A stretch of DNA of 64,000 bases from NCBI RefSeq assembly GCF_002160515.1, contig NZ_NFKS01000011.1, positions 1-64,000 on the forward strand, in the 5' to 3' direction. Positions 53,366 through 61,570 of the stretch are shown here, in pieces. The stretch is from Anaeromassilibacillus sp. An172 (GTDB lineage Bacteria > Bacillota > Clostridia > Oscillospirales > Acutalibacteraceae). Below the pieces are notes generated by a model. The model was not told where the DNA came from, did not search any database, and saw nothing but the letters and a program-made list of their open reading frames with translations. Position 1 is the stretch's first letter, and every line of letters starts with the position of its first letter. Both the position numbers and the translations under genes were made by a program.

Positions 53366-53406
53366 AATAAAAGCTATTAGACAACCTGAGGCAGTCTAAT
53401 AGCTTT
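53366..53406 (-). terminator. Terminator of the aminoethylphosphonate operon
   Basis: 13-bp stem AAAGCTATTAGAC/GTCTAATAGCTTT followed by TATTTT on the minus strand, 20 bases after the PEP mutase stop. Confidence 0.85.
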
Positions 53407-53426
53407 ACTAATTACTGTGAGAAAAA

Positions 53427-54731
53427 TCAAATGCTGTCGATAAGTGTGATTATATCCTTAAACGGCATACAGATATCGTCCGCTTCCTTTGCTCTGTGGT
53501 TCTTCAAAATAAGCTCTGCGGCGTTTTTCATTGCCGGGAAAGCTGTTCTTGTAAGCTGGTTTGCATAAATAACGATATTTACACCGTGCTTTGCAAATTC
53601 CTCTTCTGTTACGGTATTGAAGGATGTTGGAACTACAACAATCGGAGTTTCCTTGTCAAACTCTCTGAACTTATCAACAAATTCAAAGATTTCGTCAGGC
53701 TCTTTTCTTCTTGAATGAATCATAATACCGTCTGCGCCGGCTCCAACAAAAGCCTTTGCACGCTCCAAAGCGTCTTCCATTCCCTTTTCAAGGATAAGGC
53801 TCTCAATTCTGGCGATAATCATGAAATCATCTGTGAGAAGAGCATTCTTTCCTGCTTTGATTTTATTGCAGAAATTCTCTATTGTGTCCTGAGTCTGTTC
53901 AACCTCTGTTCCGAAAAGAGAATTCTTTTTAAGTCCGACTTTATCTTCGATAATAACTGCGGAAACACCTATTCTTTCAAGGGTTCTCACATTATAAACA
54001 AAGTGCTCTGTCTTTCCGCCTGTATCTCCGTCGAAGATAATTGGCTTTGTGGTAACATCGAGAACATCCTCAATGGTTCTTATTCTTGAGGACATATCAA
54101 CCAATTCGATATCCGGCTTACCCTTTGCTGTACTGTCGCAAAGGCTTGATATCCACATTGCATCAAACTGGTCAACCTCGCCGTTGTTCTCCACAACTGT
54201 CTTTTCCGCAATAAGTCCTGTAAGACCGCTGTGTACCTCAATAGCCTTTACAACCGGTCTGAGCTTTAAAAGCTTTCTCAGTCTGCCTCTGCGGAACTCG
54301 GACATGGAGAGCTTCTCCATTGTCTGTCTGTCTATTTTTCTAACCTCGTCATCCCTTGTGTATGGAACTTCCACAAGCCGGCCGCCCCACTGGGATATAA
54401 CATCTATAACCTCCTGGCGGATTGGAGCCATGTAGTTATACTTCCACTCGTCTCCGTGAACCACATAGTCAGGTTTATATTTAAGAAGGTTGTCCTTATA
54501 GCTTACAGTTTCCTGAGGAACTGCCTCGCTGACACCATCTATATTTTTAATCATATTAAGTCTTTCTTCAAAGCTTATAGTTGGAAATCTGTCATACTTA
54601 ACAGCAGCTTCGTCGGACATTACGCCTATAATAACTTTTCCCAGCTCTTTTGCCTTGTTGACAATGTTCAGGTGTCCTTTATGGATAACATCGGTGGAAA
54701 AGCATGTATAAACCACTTTATTTTCGCTCAT
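53427..54731 (-). CDS. aepX: Phosphoenolpyruvate mutase fused to an N-terminal nucleotidyltransferase domain
   Basis: 434 residues from ATG 54731 (AAAGGAG upstream). Residues ~1-130 are a cytidylyltransferase-like domain (CFSTDVIHKGHLNIVNKA, HxGH). Residues ~145-430 are PEP mutase: FDGDTGG and EDKVGLKKNSLFG are the mutase signatures. It turns phosphoenolpyruvate into phosphonopyruvate, the C-P bond-forming step. The fused domain could activate aminoethylphosphonate as a CMP derivative for attachment to lipid or glycan, as proposed for related fusions. Last gene of the three-gene operon, 71 bases after aepY. Confidence 0.93.
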   Translation of the reverse strand: MSENKVVYTCFSTDVIHKGHLNIVNKAKELGKVIIGVMSDEAAVKYDRFPTISFEERLNMIKNIDGVSEAVPQETVSYKDNLLKYKPDYVVHGDEWKYNYMAPIRQEVIDVISQWGGRLVEVPYTRDDEVRKIDRQTMEKLSMSEFRRGRLRKLLKLRPVVKAIEVHSGLTGLIAEKTVVENNGEVDQFDAMWISSLCDSTAKGKPDIELVDMSSRIRTIEDVLDVTTKPIIFDGDTGGKTEHFVYNVRTLERIGVSAVIIEDKVGLKKNSLFGTEVEQTQDTIENFCNKIKAGKNALLTDDFMIIARIESLILEKGMEDALERAKAFVGAGADGIMIHSRRKEPDEIFEFVDKFREFDKETPIVVVPTSFNTVTEEEFAKHGVNIVIYANQLTRTAFPAMKNAAELILKNHRAKEADDICMPFKDIITLIDSI

Positions 54732-54802
54732 GACCGCTCTCCTTTCTGCATACATCAGCCATTTATTTCAACATATTTATTATAAAATCTCTTATATTCA
54801 AA

Positions 54803-55948
54803 TCAGCCGTTTACTTTTCCCATAAATACAGCCTTATTCTCTCTCGGTGTCTCCTTTGGTCTGCCAAGGTCATCCCTTGCACCCAAAGCCACACGAACCT
54901 CTATCAAGGTAAGTTCTGTATTATTTTCGATTGCTGCAAAAGCCTTTTCAAGCTCTTCCTTATTCTCTGCAATGTAAACGTTTTTATATCCGCAGTCCTT
55001 TGCAATAGCTGCAAAATCAGCGTGCTTTGCGGCTGTATCCATACCGCCGACGGATTCATGGGCGTTGTTATTGATAACTATATGGACAAAGTTTTCCGGC
55101 TGCTGCTCTGCAATAAATGCCATTGAGCCCATATGCATAAGCACTGCGCCGTCTCCGTCAATGCAGAAAACTCTCTTTTCCGGATGATTTGCCTTGTATC
55201 CGAAAGCAATCATTGATGTGTGACCCATTGAGCCAACTGTCAGGAAGCATCTGCTGTGGTTTCCGTAAATTTTGTCGCTCTGCTCGTAAACCTCACGGGA
55301 GATTTTTCCTGTTGTGGAGAATACAGGGTCGTTTTCTCCGATAAGCTTCAAAATATCGCCTATTGCTTCTTCTCTCACATAATCTCTGCCGTTGGTTTTT
55401 GCTCTTGACTTCTCGTCAACAAAGGTTCCTTTCTTTACAACTACAGCACACTGTCTGTTGTCCTTCAAGAGTTTTCCCAGTGTTTCAAAAAGTTCGTTTA
55501 CCTCTTCGTCTGTGGTATCCTTTGATACAACAAAGGTTTCTATATCCATATCCTCCAAAAGCTTAATGGTGGCTTTTCCCTGGAAAACGTGCTGAGGCTC
55601 GTCCTTAACACCCGGCTCGCCTCTCCAGCCTACCAGCATAAGTAAAGGTATATCATAAACATCACGGTGAAACAGTGAGCAAATAGGGTTTACAACATTT
55701 CCTATTCCGCTGTTCTGCATATAAAGACATGCAGGTCTGCCTGTGGCAAGGTAAGCGCCTGCGCATATGCCGGCGGCTCCGCCCTCGTTTTCAGCGGTAA
55801 AATGCTTAAACCTTATACCGTCGTCGGTTTCACCGTTCTGAGATTTATCAAGATATTCACAAAAATTCTTCAAGAGTGAATCAGGCACGCCTGAAACTGT
55901 ATCTATTCCAAGCTCGCTGAGCTTTTTACAAAAATAGCTTGCTCTCAT
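54803..55948 (-). CDS. aepY: Phosphonopyruvate decarboxylase
   Basis: 381 residues, the length of Ppd. It is a thiamine-diphosphate enzyme: AENEGGAAGICAGAYLATG carries the catalytic Glu, and FCIDGDGAVLMHMGSMAFI with NNNAHESVG forms the ThDP/metal site. It converts phosphonopyruvate to phosphonoacetaldehyde, pulling the unfavourable mutase step forward. Its ATG overlaps the stop of the upstream transaminase gene by four bases (ATGA). Confidence 0.93.
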   Translation of the reverse strand: MRASYFCKKLSELGIDTVSGVPDSLLKNFCEYLDKSQNGETDDGIRFKHFTAENEGGAAGICAGAYLATGRPACLYMQNSGIGNVVNPICSLFHRDVYDIPLLMLVGWRGEPGVKDEPQHVFQGKATIKLLEDMDIETFVVSKDTTDEEVNELFETLGKLLKDNRQCAVVVKKGTFVDEKSRAKTNGRDYVREEAIGDILKLIGENDPVFSTTGKISREVYEQSDKIYGNHSRCFLTVGSMGHTSMIAFGYKANHPEKRVFCIDGDGAVLMHMGSMAFIAEQQPENFVHIVINNNAHESVGGMDTAAKHADFAAIAKDCGYKNVYIAENKEELEKAFAAIENNTELTLIEVRVALGARDDLGRPKETPRENKAVFMGKVNG

Positions 55949-57042
55949 TTCTTTGCCTCCTCAAGATATTCCTTAACAGCCTGAGCCAAATCGATGAAAT
56001 CCTGAGCATGCAGGTCACCTATATTTCCTATTCTGAAAGCATTGTATTTTGGAAGCTTTCCTGAGTAAAGCAAAAATCCCTTTGCCTTGAGTTTTTCATA
56101 CATATCTGCAAAGTCCAAGCCCTCCGGAACAAGCAGTGTTGTAATCATAGGAGCCTGCTCATCTGGGTCTACAAGAAGTTCAAAGCCAAGCTCTGTCATC
56201 TTCTCAGCTATAAGCTTCTGATTTTCTCTGTATCTCTTTGCTCTTGCAGGTATTCCGCCCTCTGCTTCAAGCTCATCAAGAGCCTGGTCAAAAGCCAAAA
56301 GCACATGAGTAGGAGATGTAAAGCGGAAACCGCCGTCTGTGTCCTCCATGTATTTCCACTGGTCGTACAAATCAAGAGCAAGTGACTTTGAGTTGCCCTT
56401 GCAGGCTTCAAAAGCTTCTCTTCTTCCGTAGATTATACCGAAACCAGGAACACCCTGTATGCACTTATTTGAGCTTGTAACAAGGAAATCAGGCTTTACT
56501 TCTTCGAGATTTATCTCTATACCGCCGAAGCTGCTCATTGCGTCGCAGATTATCTTCTTATTGTATCTTCTGCAAATATCGCAGATTCCCTTTATATCGT
56601 TTAAAACGCCCGCTGTAGTTTCATCGTGCACAAAAGAAACTATTGTAGCGTCGCTTTCGGAAACAGCCTTTTCAACCTCTGCAAGGTCAAGGCTTCTTAT
56701 CATGCTGTAATCTTTTTTCTCAAAATTAAGACCGGACATTGTGGCAATCTGAGCCATTCTGTCGCCGTAAGCACCGTTTGCCAAAATAAGAAGCTTATCA
56801 TTTGCTGAAACAAATGAATTAAGTACAGACTCAACCGCATATGTACCGCTTCCCTGAAGCAAAACAACAGAAAATTCTTCTTTGCTTGCCAATGCTATTT
56901 TAAGGAGCTTTTCCCTTACACTCTTTGTAACATTCTGATATTCAATATCTCTTGTTCCCAAATCCACGAGCATTGCCTCTTTTACAGACATTGTGGTGGA
57001 CAAAGGACCGGGAGTAAACAAAAGCTTCTGTGAATATTTCAT
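55945..57042 (-). CDS. phnW: 2-aminoethylphosphonate--pyruvate transaminase
   Basis: 365 residues. KLLFTPGPLSTTMSVKEAML is the PhnW N-terminal signature; the PLP Lys lies in SSNKCIQGVPGFG. With PEP mutase and decarboxylase in the operon, it should run in the biosynthetic direction, phosphonoacetaldehyde to 2-aminoethylphosphonate, rather than degrading it. First gene of the operon, promoter at 57088-57116. RBS GGGGTG before ATG 57042. Confidence 0.92.
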   Translation of the reverse strand: MKYSQKLLFTPGPLSTTMSVKEAMLVDLGTRDIEYQNVTKSVREKLLKIALASKEEFSVVLLQGSGTYAVESVLNSFVSANDKLLILANGAYGDRMAQIATMSGLNFEKKDYSMIRSLDLAEVEKAVSESDATIVSFVHDETTAGVLNDIKGICDICRRYNKKIICDAMSSFGGIEINLEEVKPDFLVTSSNKCIQGVPGFGIIYGRREAFEACKGNSKSLALDLYDQWKYMEDTDGGFRFTSPTHVLLAFDQALDELEAEGGIPARAKRYRENQKLIAEKMTELGFELLVDPDEQAPMITTLLVPEGLDFADMYEKLKAKGFLLYSGKLPKYNAFRIGNIGDLHAQDFIDLAQAVKEYLEEAKK

Positions 57043-57087
57043 TTCTTATCACCCCTAAAAAATTTAAAGACAGTCGTTCTGATGTTT

Positions 57088-57116
57088 ATAATATCACATA
57101 TCTTAATTAAAGTAAA
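57088..57116 (-). promoter_or_regulatory. Promoter of the aminoethylphosphonate operon
   Basis: Minus strand TTTACT (57116-57111), 17-base spacer, TATTAT (57093-57088). Partial consensus match. Confidence 0.55.
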
Positions 57117-57167
57117 TAAATCAGCTTACAACTTTGCGAAAAAGTAATTTTTATGTAAAAAAACATA

Positions 57168-58805
57168 TCATTGGGCAACAATTATGGTAACTGTAGAGCC
57201 AACCTCGATTTTATCTTTTGACTTATATCCGTCATAACCTAAAACCGTACCGGACTCATATTCGCTGTCTTCAACTCTTTTGGCTGTTGCCAGCAATCCT
57301 GCATCCGCAATTTTCTGCGCCGCTTCTTCTAAGGTGAGGTTTTCAATATCGGGAAGCTCCCTCATAAGAGAACCGCTGCTAACCTCTACGTAAACCGCTA
57401 CATTTCCCGATTTACTGTCAACCAAAGTACCCTGCACAGGGTATTGAGAAATTATTTTTCCCATAGGAACTTCATCGTTATATACCGGCTCTGAGGACTT
57501 ATACAGGATTACTCCGGTGTTTTCCGCTTCGTCCGACGCACTTTCATAATCAAGTCCTACAAAATTGCTCAAAGCGACCTCTCCCGCCTCTGTTGACGCA
57601 GCAGAATCTGTGACAGTAAGCTGCTCCATAAGAGCGGTGTTTTTTGTGGACACGGATATCTCGTTATTGTGAGTACCCAAAATCATATCGTCAAAAAAGA
57701 ATACAAACAAAATTACACTCAGCGCTATTGTGGTGAGAATTGAAGAAATAAGCACTGTGGCAACTCCGTTGCCGTTTTTCTTTTTTGCTTCCGAAATGCC
57801 GTATTCAATTTTATTCAAAGTGGTTGTCCTTGAAATTTCTTCCTGTATAGCCTTGACTGCGGAAGATGCGGAAACCTGATTTCTAAGCGTATCGAAATCT
57901 GAGGTTCTTTTGCTTCTGCCGATTTGCAGTCCGTTTGCCAAAGCAACCACAACATGAGGCGGAATCCTTTTAACAATACTTGTACCCAACAAAAGCTTGC
58001 CGTCCACCAGTCTTTTGCTTGCGCTTTCCGGCACAGTTCCCGTAAGCACATAAAACAGAGTAGCTGTAATTCCGTAAATATCTGTTTCTATTGTAAGGTT
58101 TTCTCCGGTTATGTATTGCTCCGGAGCTGAAAAACCCGTGTACAGCTGAGAACGCAGAGGTGTTCCTCTTTTTCTCTCGTTTTCTGTTGCAAATCCGTAT
58201 ATTTTAAGCTTGTTATGCTTTGTAACATAAATATTCTTTGGCGCTACTCCGTAGTGTCCTATTCCTCTTCTATGAAAGGCTTCCAAAAGAGTAACCAGCG
58301 GCATAAACAGAAGTCTTGCCCTGTCCCACTCCAAATATCCTCCGCATTCGTCCAAATAATCCTCCAAAGGAACAAGAGGTTCATAATTTTCTATAACGTA
58401 GCAGGAATTGTTTTCTTCAAATATATTATGTATTCTTGGCATACAGGTTAAATCGGCAAATTCCGACAACTGTATAAAGTATTCTTTAAACTCATTGAGA
58501 AGTTTAAAAAATTTATCCTGTTTTTCCGCAACAGGCTCTAATCTGATTTCGCCCTTTTTGCGAACAAAAAAGCCTGCCGGCAAAAACTCCTTTATCATTA
58601 TTGTTTTATTTTGTACACGGTCATATCCGATATATGACGTACTTTCACCGTTTATCTCGGTTACTCTTCCCACCAAATACCGGCCGCCTATAATTGTAGA
58701 ATACGGCAAAAATGGCGAACGCTGCTTCTCTGTAGTCTTAAAACCACAATATGGACAAGTAGTGTTTCTGCCTATTTCAGCCATACAACCCATGCATAAC
58801 GCCAT
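57168..58805 (-). CDS. Zinc-ribbon, kinase-like (probable pseudokinase) and PASTA-domain membrane protein
   Basis: 545 residues. Cys 4, 7, 17 and 20 form an N-terminal zinc ribbon. Residues ~40-310 are a Ser/Thr kinase fold with the ATP-pocket Lys kept (IMIKEF) and SAPEQY kept. The catalytic loop reads HYGVAPKN near residue 185 in place of HRDxKPxN, so the catalytic Asp is Gly; the DFG triad reads YGF near 203. Both key acids are lost, so it is probably inactive as a kinase. One membrane helix follows (~350-372), then two PASTA repeats outside (~410-545), which usually bind peptidoglycan or lipid II. Likely a wall sensor acting by binding. Not a sequencing artefact in any obvious way: the frame is intact. 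Confidence 0.85.
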   Translation of the reverse strand: MALCMGCMAEIGRNTTCPYCGFKTTEKQRSPFLPYSTIIGGRYLVGRVTEINGESTSYIGYDRVQNKTIMIKEFLPAGFFVRKKGEIRLEPVAEKQDKFFKLLNEFKEYFIQLSEFADLTCMPRIHNIFEENNSCYVIENYEPLVPLEDYLDECGGYLEWDRARLLFMPLVTLLEAFHRRGIGHYGVAPKNIYVTKHNKLKIYGFATENERKRGTPLRSQLYTGFSAPEQYITGENLTIETDIYGITATLFYVLTGTVPESASKRLVDGKLLLGTSIVKRIPPHVVVALANGLQIGRSKRTSDFDTLRNQVSASSAVKAIQEEISRTTTLNKIEYGISEAKKKNGNGVATVLISSILTTIALSVILFVFFFDDMILGTHNNEISVSTKNTALMEQLTVTDSAASTEAGEVALSNFVGLDYESASDEAENTGVILYKSSEPVYNDEVPMGKIISQYPVQGTLVDSKSGNVAVYVEVSSGSLMRELPDIENLTLEEAAQKIADAGLLATAKRVEDSEYESGTVLGYDGYKSKDKIEVGSTVTIIVAQ

Positions 58806-58859
58806 ATTTACCTCCTTATAATTTTACACATTTTTTACATTGCGCACCTTAGTACTTTA

Positions 58860-58888
58860 ATTATAACATGACGCTTTTTTCAATACAA
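58860..58888 (-). promoter_or_regulatory. Promoter of the PASTA pseudokinase gene
   Basis: Minus strand TTGTAT (58888-58883), 17-base spacer, TATAAT (58865-58860). Confidence 0.7.
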
Positions 58889-59012
58889 GGCTTTAGGCTG
58901 TTACAAGTATTACACTTTTGTGACTTTTGCAGGAAAAATTTGTCAAATTTAGCTTTTTTTGCTCGTTAATTAGTTTAAATCACGAAATGATTAAAGCCGC
59001 ATAATATGTAAT

Positions 59013-59056
59013 AAGACCATGGTCAGACGCCGCAGAAGAGCGGCGAGGTCTTTTAT
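59013..59056 (+). promoter_or_regulatory. Terminator-like hairpin in the leader of the collagen-like gene
   Basis: AAGACC (59013-59018) pairs with GGTCTT (59047-59052) around a CGCCGC/GCGGCG stem (59028-59033 with 59040-59045), followed by TTAT. An alternative pairing is the palindrome GACCATGGTC at 59015-59024, so two folds compete. A CATAATATG at 59000-59008 with AC 16 bases upstream faintly resembles a sigma-K promoter. Role uncertain; possible attenuator. Confidence 0.45.
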
Positions 59057-59089
59057 AAATTTTAATTTTCAGAAAACGGAGGAGTTATA

Positions 59090-60253
59090 TTGTCTTGCAA
59101 CGATAATTGTCAGGGCGGAATTTTTGCCACCCACGAATATGATTGCTGTGAGAAAGACTGCTGCTGCAAATGTCACGATTGCTGCTGTAACTGCTGCTGT
59201 ACAGGTCCCCAGGGACCTCAGGGTCCTCAAGGAATTCAGGGACCTCCCGGTCCTCAGGGTCCTACAGGTCAAGCCGCTACTGTTACAGTGGGAACGACTA
59301 CCACAGGAGCTCCCGGAACACAGGCTTCCGTTACAAATACAGGTTCGGCACAAAATGCCGTTTTAAATTTCGTAATACCACAGGGCGGAACAGGCCCTCA
59401 GGGTCCTGCGGGTCCCGCCGGTCAGGCCGCAACTGTAACCGTTGGCACTACCACCACAGGAGAGCCGGGTACTCAGGCTTCTGTTACTAATACAGGCACT
59501 GCTCAGAATGCCGTTTTGAATTTTGTTATACCTCAGGGTGAAGCAGGTGCTACTGGTGCTACAGGAGCTACAGGCGCAACTGGTGCTACAGGTCCTGCCG
59601 GTGCTGATGGTAAGGCTGCAACTGTAACTGTTGGAACAACTACAACAGGTGAACCAGGTACTCAGGCCTCTGTTACAAACTCCGGAACAGCTTCCGATGC
59701 TGTACTGGACTTTGTTATACCTCAGGGAGAACCAGGAACTGACGGTGCTCCGGCAACTGTTAAAATCGGTGCAACCATAACTACAGAACCGGGTTCTTTT
59801 GCTTCCGTAGTCAACACCGGAACAGATCAAAACGCTATTTTGAATTTCTCAATTCCGGAAGGCGTTGCCGGTAAAGCTGCTACAATAACAGTTGGAACCA
59901 CCACTACAGGTGCTCCCGGAACTCAGGCTTCCGTTACCAATGTAGGAACTCCGCAAAATGCAATTTTGAATTTTGTTATTCCTCAGGGTGCACCGGGTGC
60001 CACACTTTCTGCCGGAACCACAACCACAACACAGCCCAGAACCTTTGCAACCGTGACAAACTCAGGAACACCTGACGCCGCTGTTTTTGATTTCACAATT
60101 CCCGGAAGCAATCAGGCAAAATGTGTTGCGCCGCTGAAAAAAGAATGTACCGGTGTATGCGAAGTAATTGCAAAGCTCAACGAGCTTATAAACTCTCTTA
60201 GTGACGCCGGTTTCTTCACTGAAGACTGTGAAGAAGAAAGCCAGGAATCCTAA
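59090..60253 (+). CDS. Collagen-like, Cys-rich exosporium/surface-type protein with repeated beta modules
   Basis: 387 residues from TTG 59090 (GGAGG seven bases before). Residues 1-38 are very Cys-rich (CCEKDCCCKCHDCCCNCCC). Collagen Gly-X-Y tracts occur at ~39-60, ~100-112 and ~145-172 (GATGATGATGATGATGPAGA). Between them are about six modules of ~45 residues of the form ATVTVGTTTTGxPGTQASVT, then NxGTxxNAxLNFVIPQG. The C-terminus carries a further Cys cluster (KKECTGVC) and an acidic end. No signal peptide. BclA-like collagen proteins coat clostridial and bacillar spores; the Cys clusters suggest disulfide cross-linking in the outer spore layer. Spore location is inference. Confidence 0.85.
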   Translation: MSCNDNCQGGIFATHEYDCCEKDCCCKCHDCCCNCCCTGPQGPQGPQGIQGPPGPQGPTGQAATVTVGTTTTGAPGTQASVTNTGSAQNAVLNFVIPQGGTGPQGPAGPAGQAATVTVGTTTTGEPGTQASVTNTGTAQNAVLNFVIPQGEAGATGATGATGATGATGPAGADGKAATVTVGTTTTGEPGTQASVTNSGTASDAVLDFVIPQGEPGTDGAPATVKIGATITTEPGSFASVVNTGTDQNAILNFSIPEGVAGKAATITVGTTTTGAPGTQASVTNVGTPQNAILNFVIPQGAPGATLSAGTTTTTQPRTFATVTNSGTPDAAVFDFTIPGSNQAKCVAPLKKECTGVCEVIAKLNELINSLSDAGFFTEDCEEESQES

Positions 60254-60274
60254 GCAATACCCTATAAATCAAGA

Positions 60275-60312
60275 AAAGTGCCGTTTCTTCATGAAGCGGC
60301 ACTTGCTTTTTT
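60275..60312. terminator. Bidirectional terminator after the collagen-like gene
   Basis: 12-bp stem AAGTGCCGTTTC/GAAGCGGCACTT (one G-U) followed by GCTTTTTT. Confidence 0.9.
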
Positions 60313-60337
60313 AACATCAGAATAATTCCAATGTTGA

Positions 60338-60553
60338 TTATTTATTTTTTCTGCGCTTTAAAATAAGCGTAACGATTATAGCCAACAGCGCAACTACTAT
60401 TACAACTGAACAAACAACCACCAGTGAATTATTTTGACCTGTTTGGTAATCCACAGTGTTATTTGTGTCTGCAAAAGCTGAAAAACATCCGGAAAAAACT
60501 ACGGCGGTTAAAAATGAAACAAGAGCCGCTGTTTTGCTCAATAACTTTTTCAT
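60338..60553 (-). CDS. Small secreted, membrane-anchored protein
   Basis: 71 residues. A signal peptide (MKKLLSKTAALVSFLTAVVF, cleavage near AFA) leaves a mature part of only ~15 residues (DTNNTVDYQTGQNN) before a membrane helix and a RRKNK tail. The layout is that of a sortase substrate, but the sorting motif would be DYQTG and lacks the usual Pro. Function unknown. RBS AAGGAG before ATG 60553. Confidence 0.7.
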   Translation of the reverse strand: MKKLLSKTAALVSFLTAVVFSGCFSAFADTNNTVDYQTGQNNSLVVVCSVVIVVALLAIIVTLILKRRKNK

Positions 60554-60640
60554 ATCGGTATTCTCCTTTAATATCTTTTAAGTTAAATGATATTTATATC
60601 TAAAATAATTATATCAACAGCTTATACTATTGTCAATAAA

Positions 60641-61555
60641 TCACATATTATTTTCTTCAGCCTTGCATCCCTGTACAATGTCTTTTTCAGAAAAAGCTTT
60701 GTTAATATAATTTAAGACCACCTTTTTATTTCCGCTCCACATTGGCTCTATCAAAAGCCTTTTGTCGCCGTCACCGGTCATTCTGTGTATAACAACGTTT
60801 TTGGGTATTATTTCAATACAACGGCACAAAAGCTCCGTATATTCTTCCATTGAAAAAATCTTAAAGGGCTCTTTTTGATACATCTCATAAAGCTTTGTAT
60901 CTTTCAAAACATGCAGAAGCTGTAATTTTATTCCGTCGCTTACCTTGGAACTATAGGCTACTGTTTCCAGCATTTGTTCCTCGCTTTCTCCCGGAAGTCC
61001 CAGTATAACATGAGTGACCACTTCTGCGCCTATGCTTTTTAGATTTTTTACTGCTTGGTCGTAAACCTTTAAAGGATAGCATCTGTTTATAAGCTTTGCA
61101 GTGTTTTCATTTATTGTCTGAAGTCCCAGTTCAACCCACAAAGGCTTAATTTTTGCCAGTTCTTCCAGAAGCTTTAAAACATCGTCTTCCAGACAATCAG
61201 GTCTTGTACCAATGGAAATTCCCACAATATCCGGATGATTCACCGCTTCGTAAAAAATCTTCCTTAAATAAGGCACAGCCGCATACGTATTCGTATGCGA
61301 CTGAAAATATGCTATGTATCCGCCCTCTTTAATCTTATTTTTCAGCAGTTTTTTGCCCTCTTCTATCTGAGCTGTTATGCTCAAATCAACACTTGGACAA
61401 AAGCTTCCCGAACCGTTTCCCCCGCAGAATATACATCCGCCGAAACCTACTTTTCCGTCACGGTTTGGGCAAGTCATTCCGCCGTCTAAGGTAAGCTTAT
61501 AAATCTTTCTGCCGAACCTGTTTTTCAAATAAGCATTAAGGGTGTTTATGTACAT
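60641..61555 (-). CDS. TIGR01212-family radical SAM protein (YhcC-like)
   Basis: 304 residues. The iron-sulfur Cys lie in LDGGMTCPNRDGKVGFGGCI followed by FC (CxxxxxxxxxxxCxxC spacing typical of YhcC rather than CxxxCxxC). GISIGTRPDC, WVELGLQTINENTAKLINRC and THVILGLPGES are further family blocks. It uses SAM radical chemistry; the substrate is not known, and a role in RNA or cofactor modification is only assumed for relatives. Fifteen bases downstream of the symporter gene and probably co-transcribed with it. Confidence 0.88.
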   Translation of the reverse strand: MYINTLNAYLKNRFGRKIYKLTLDGGMTCPNRDGKVGFGGCIFCGGNGSGSFCPSVDLSITAQIEEGKKLLKNKIKEGGYIAYFQSHTNTYAAVPYLRKIFYEAVNHPDIVGISIGTRPDCLEDDVLKLLEELAKIKPLWVELGLQTINENTAKLINRCYPLKVYDQAVKNLKSIGAEVVTHVILGLPGESEEQMLETVAYSSKVSDGIKLQLLHVLKDTKLYEMYQKEPFKIFSMEEYTELLCRCIEIIPKNVVIHRMTGDGDKRLLIEPMWSGNKKVVLNYINKAFSEKDIVQGCKAEENNM

Positions 61556-61570
61556 AATTTTTCACCTTTA

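Noticed and set aside
60338-60553. Canonical LPXTG-anchored protein
   Set aside because: The motif position holds DYQTG with no Leu-Pro; kept only as a small membrane protein of unknown function.
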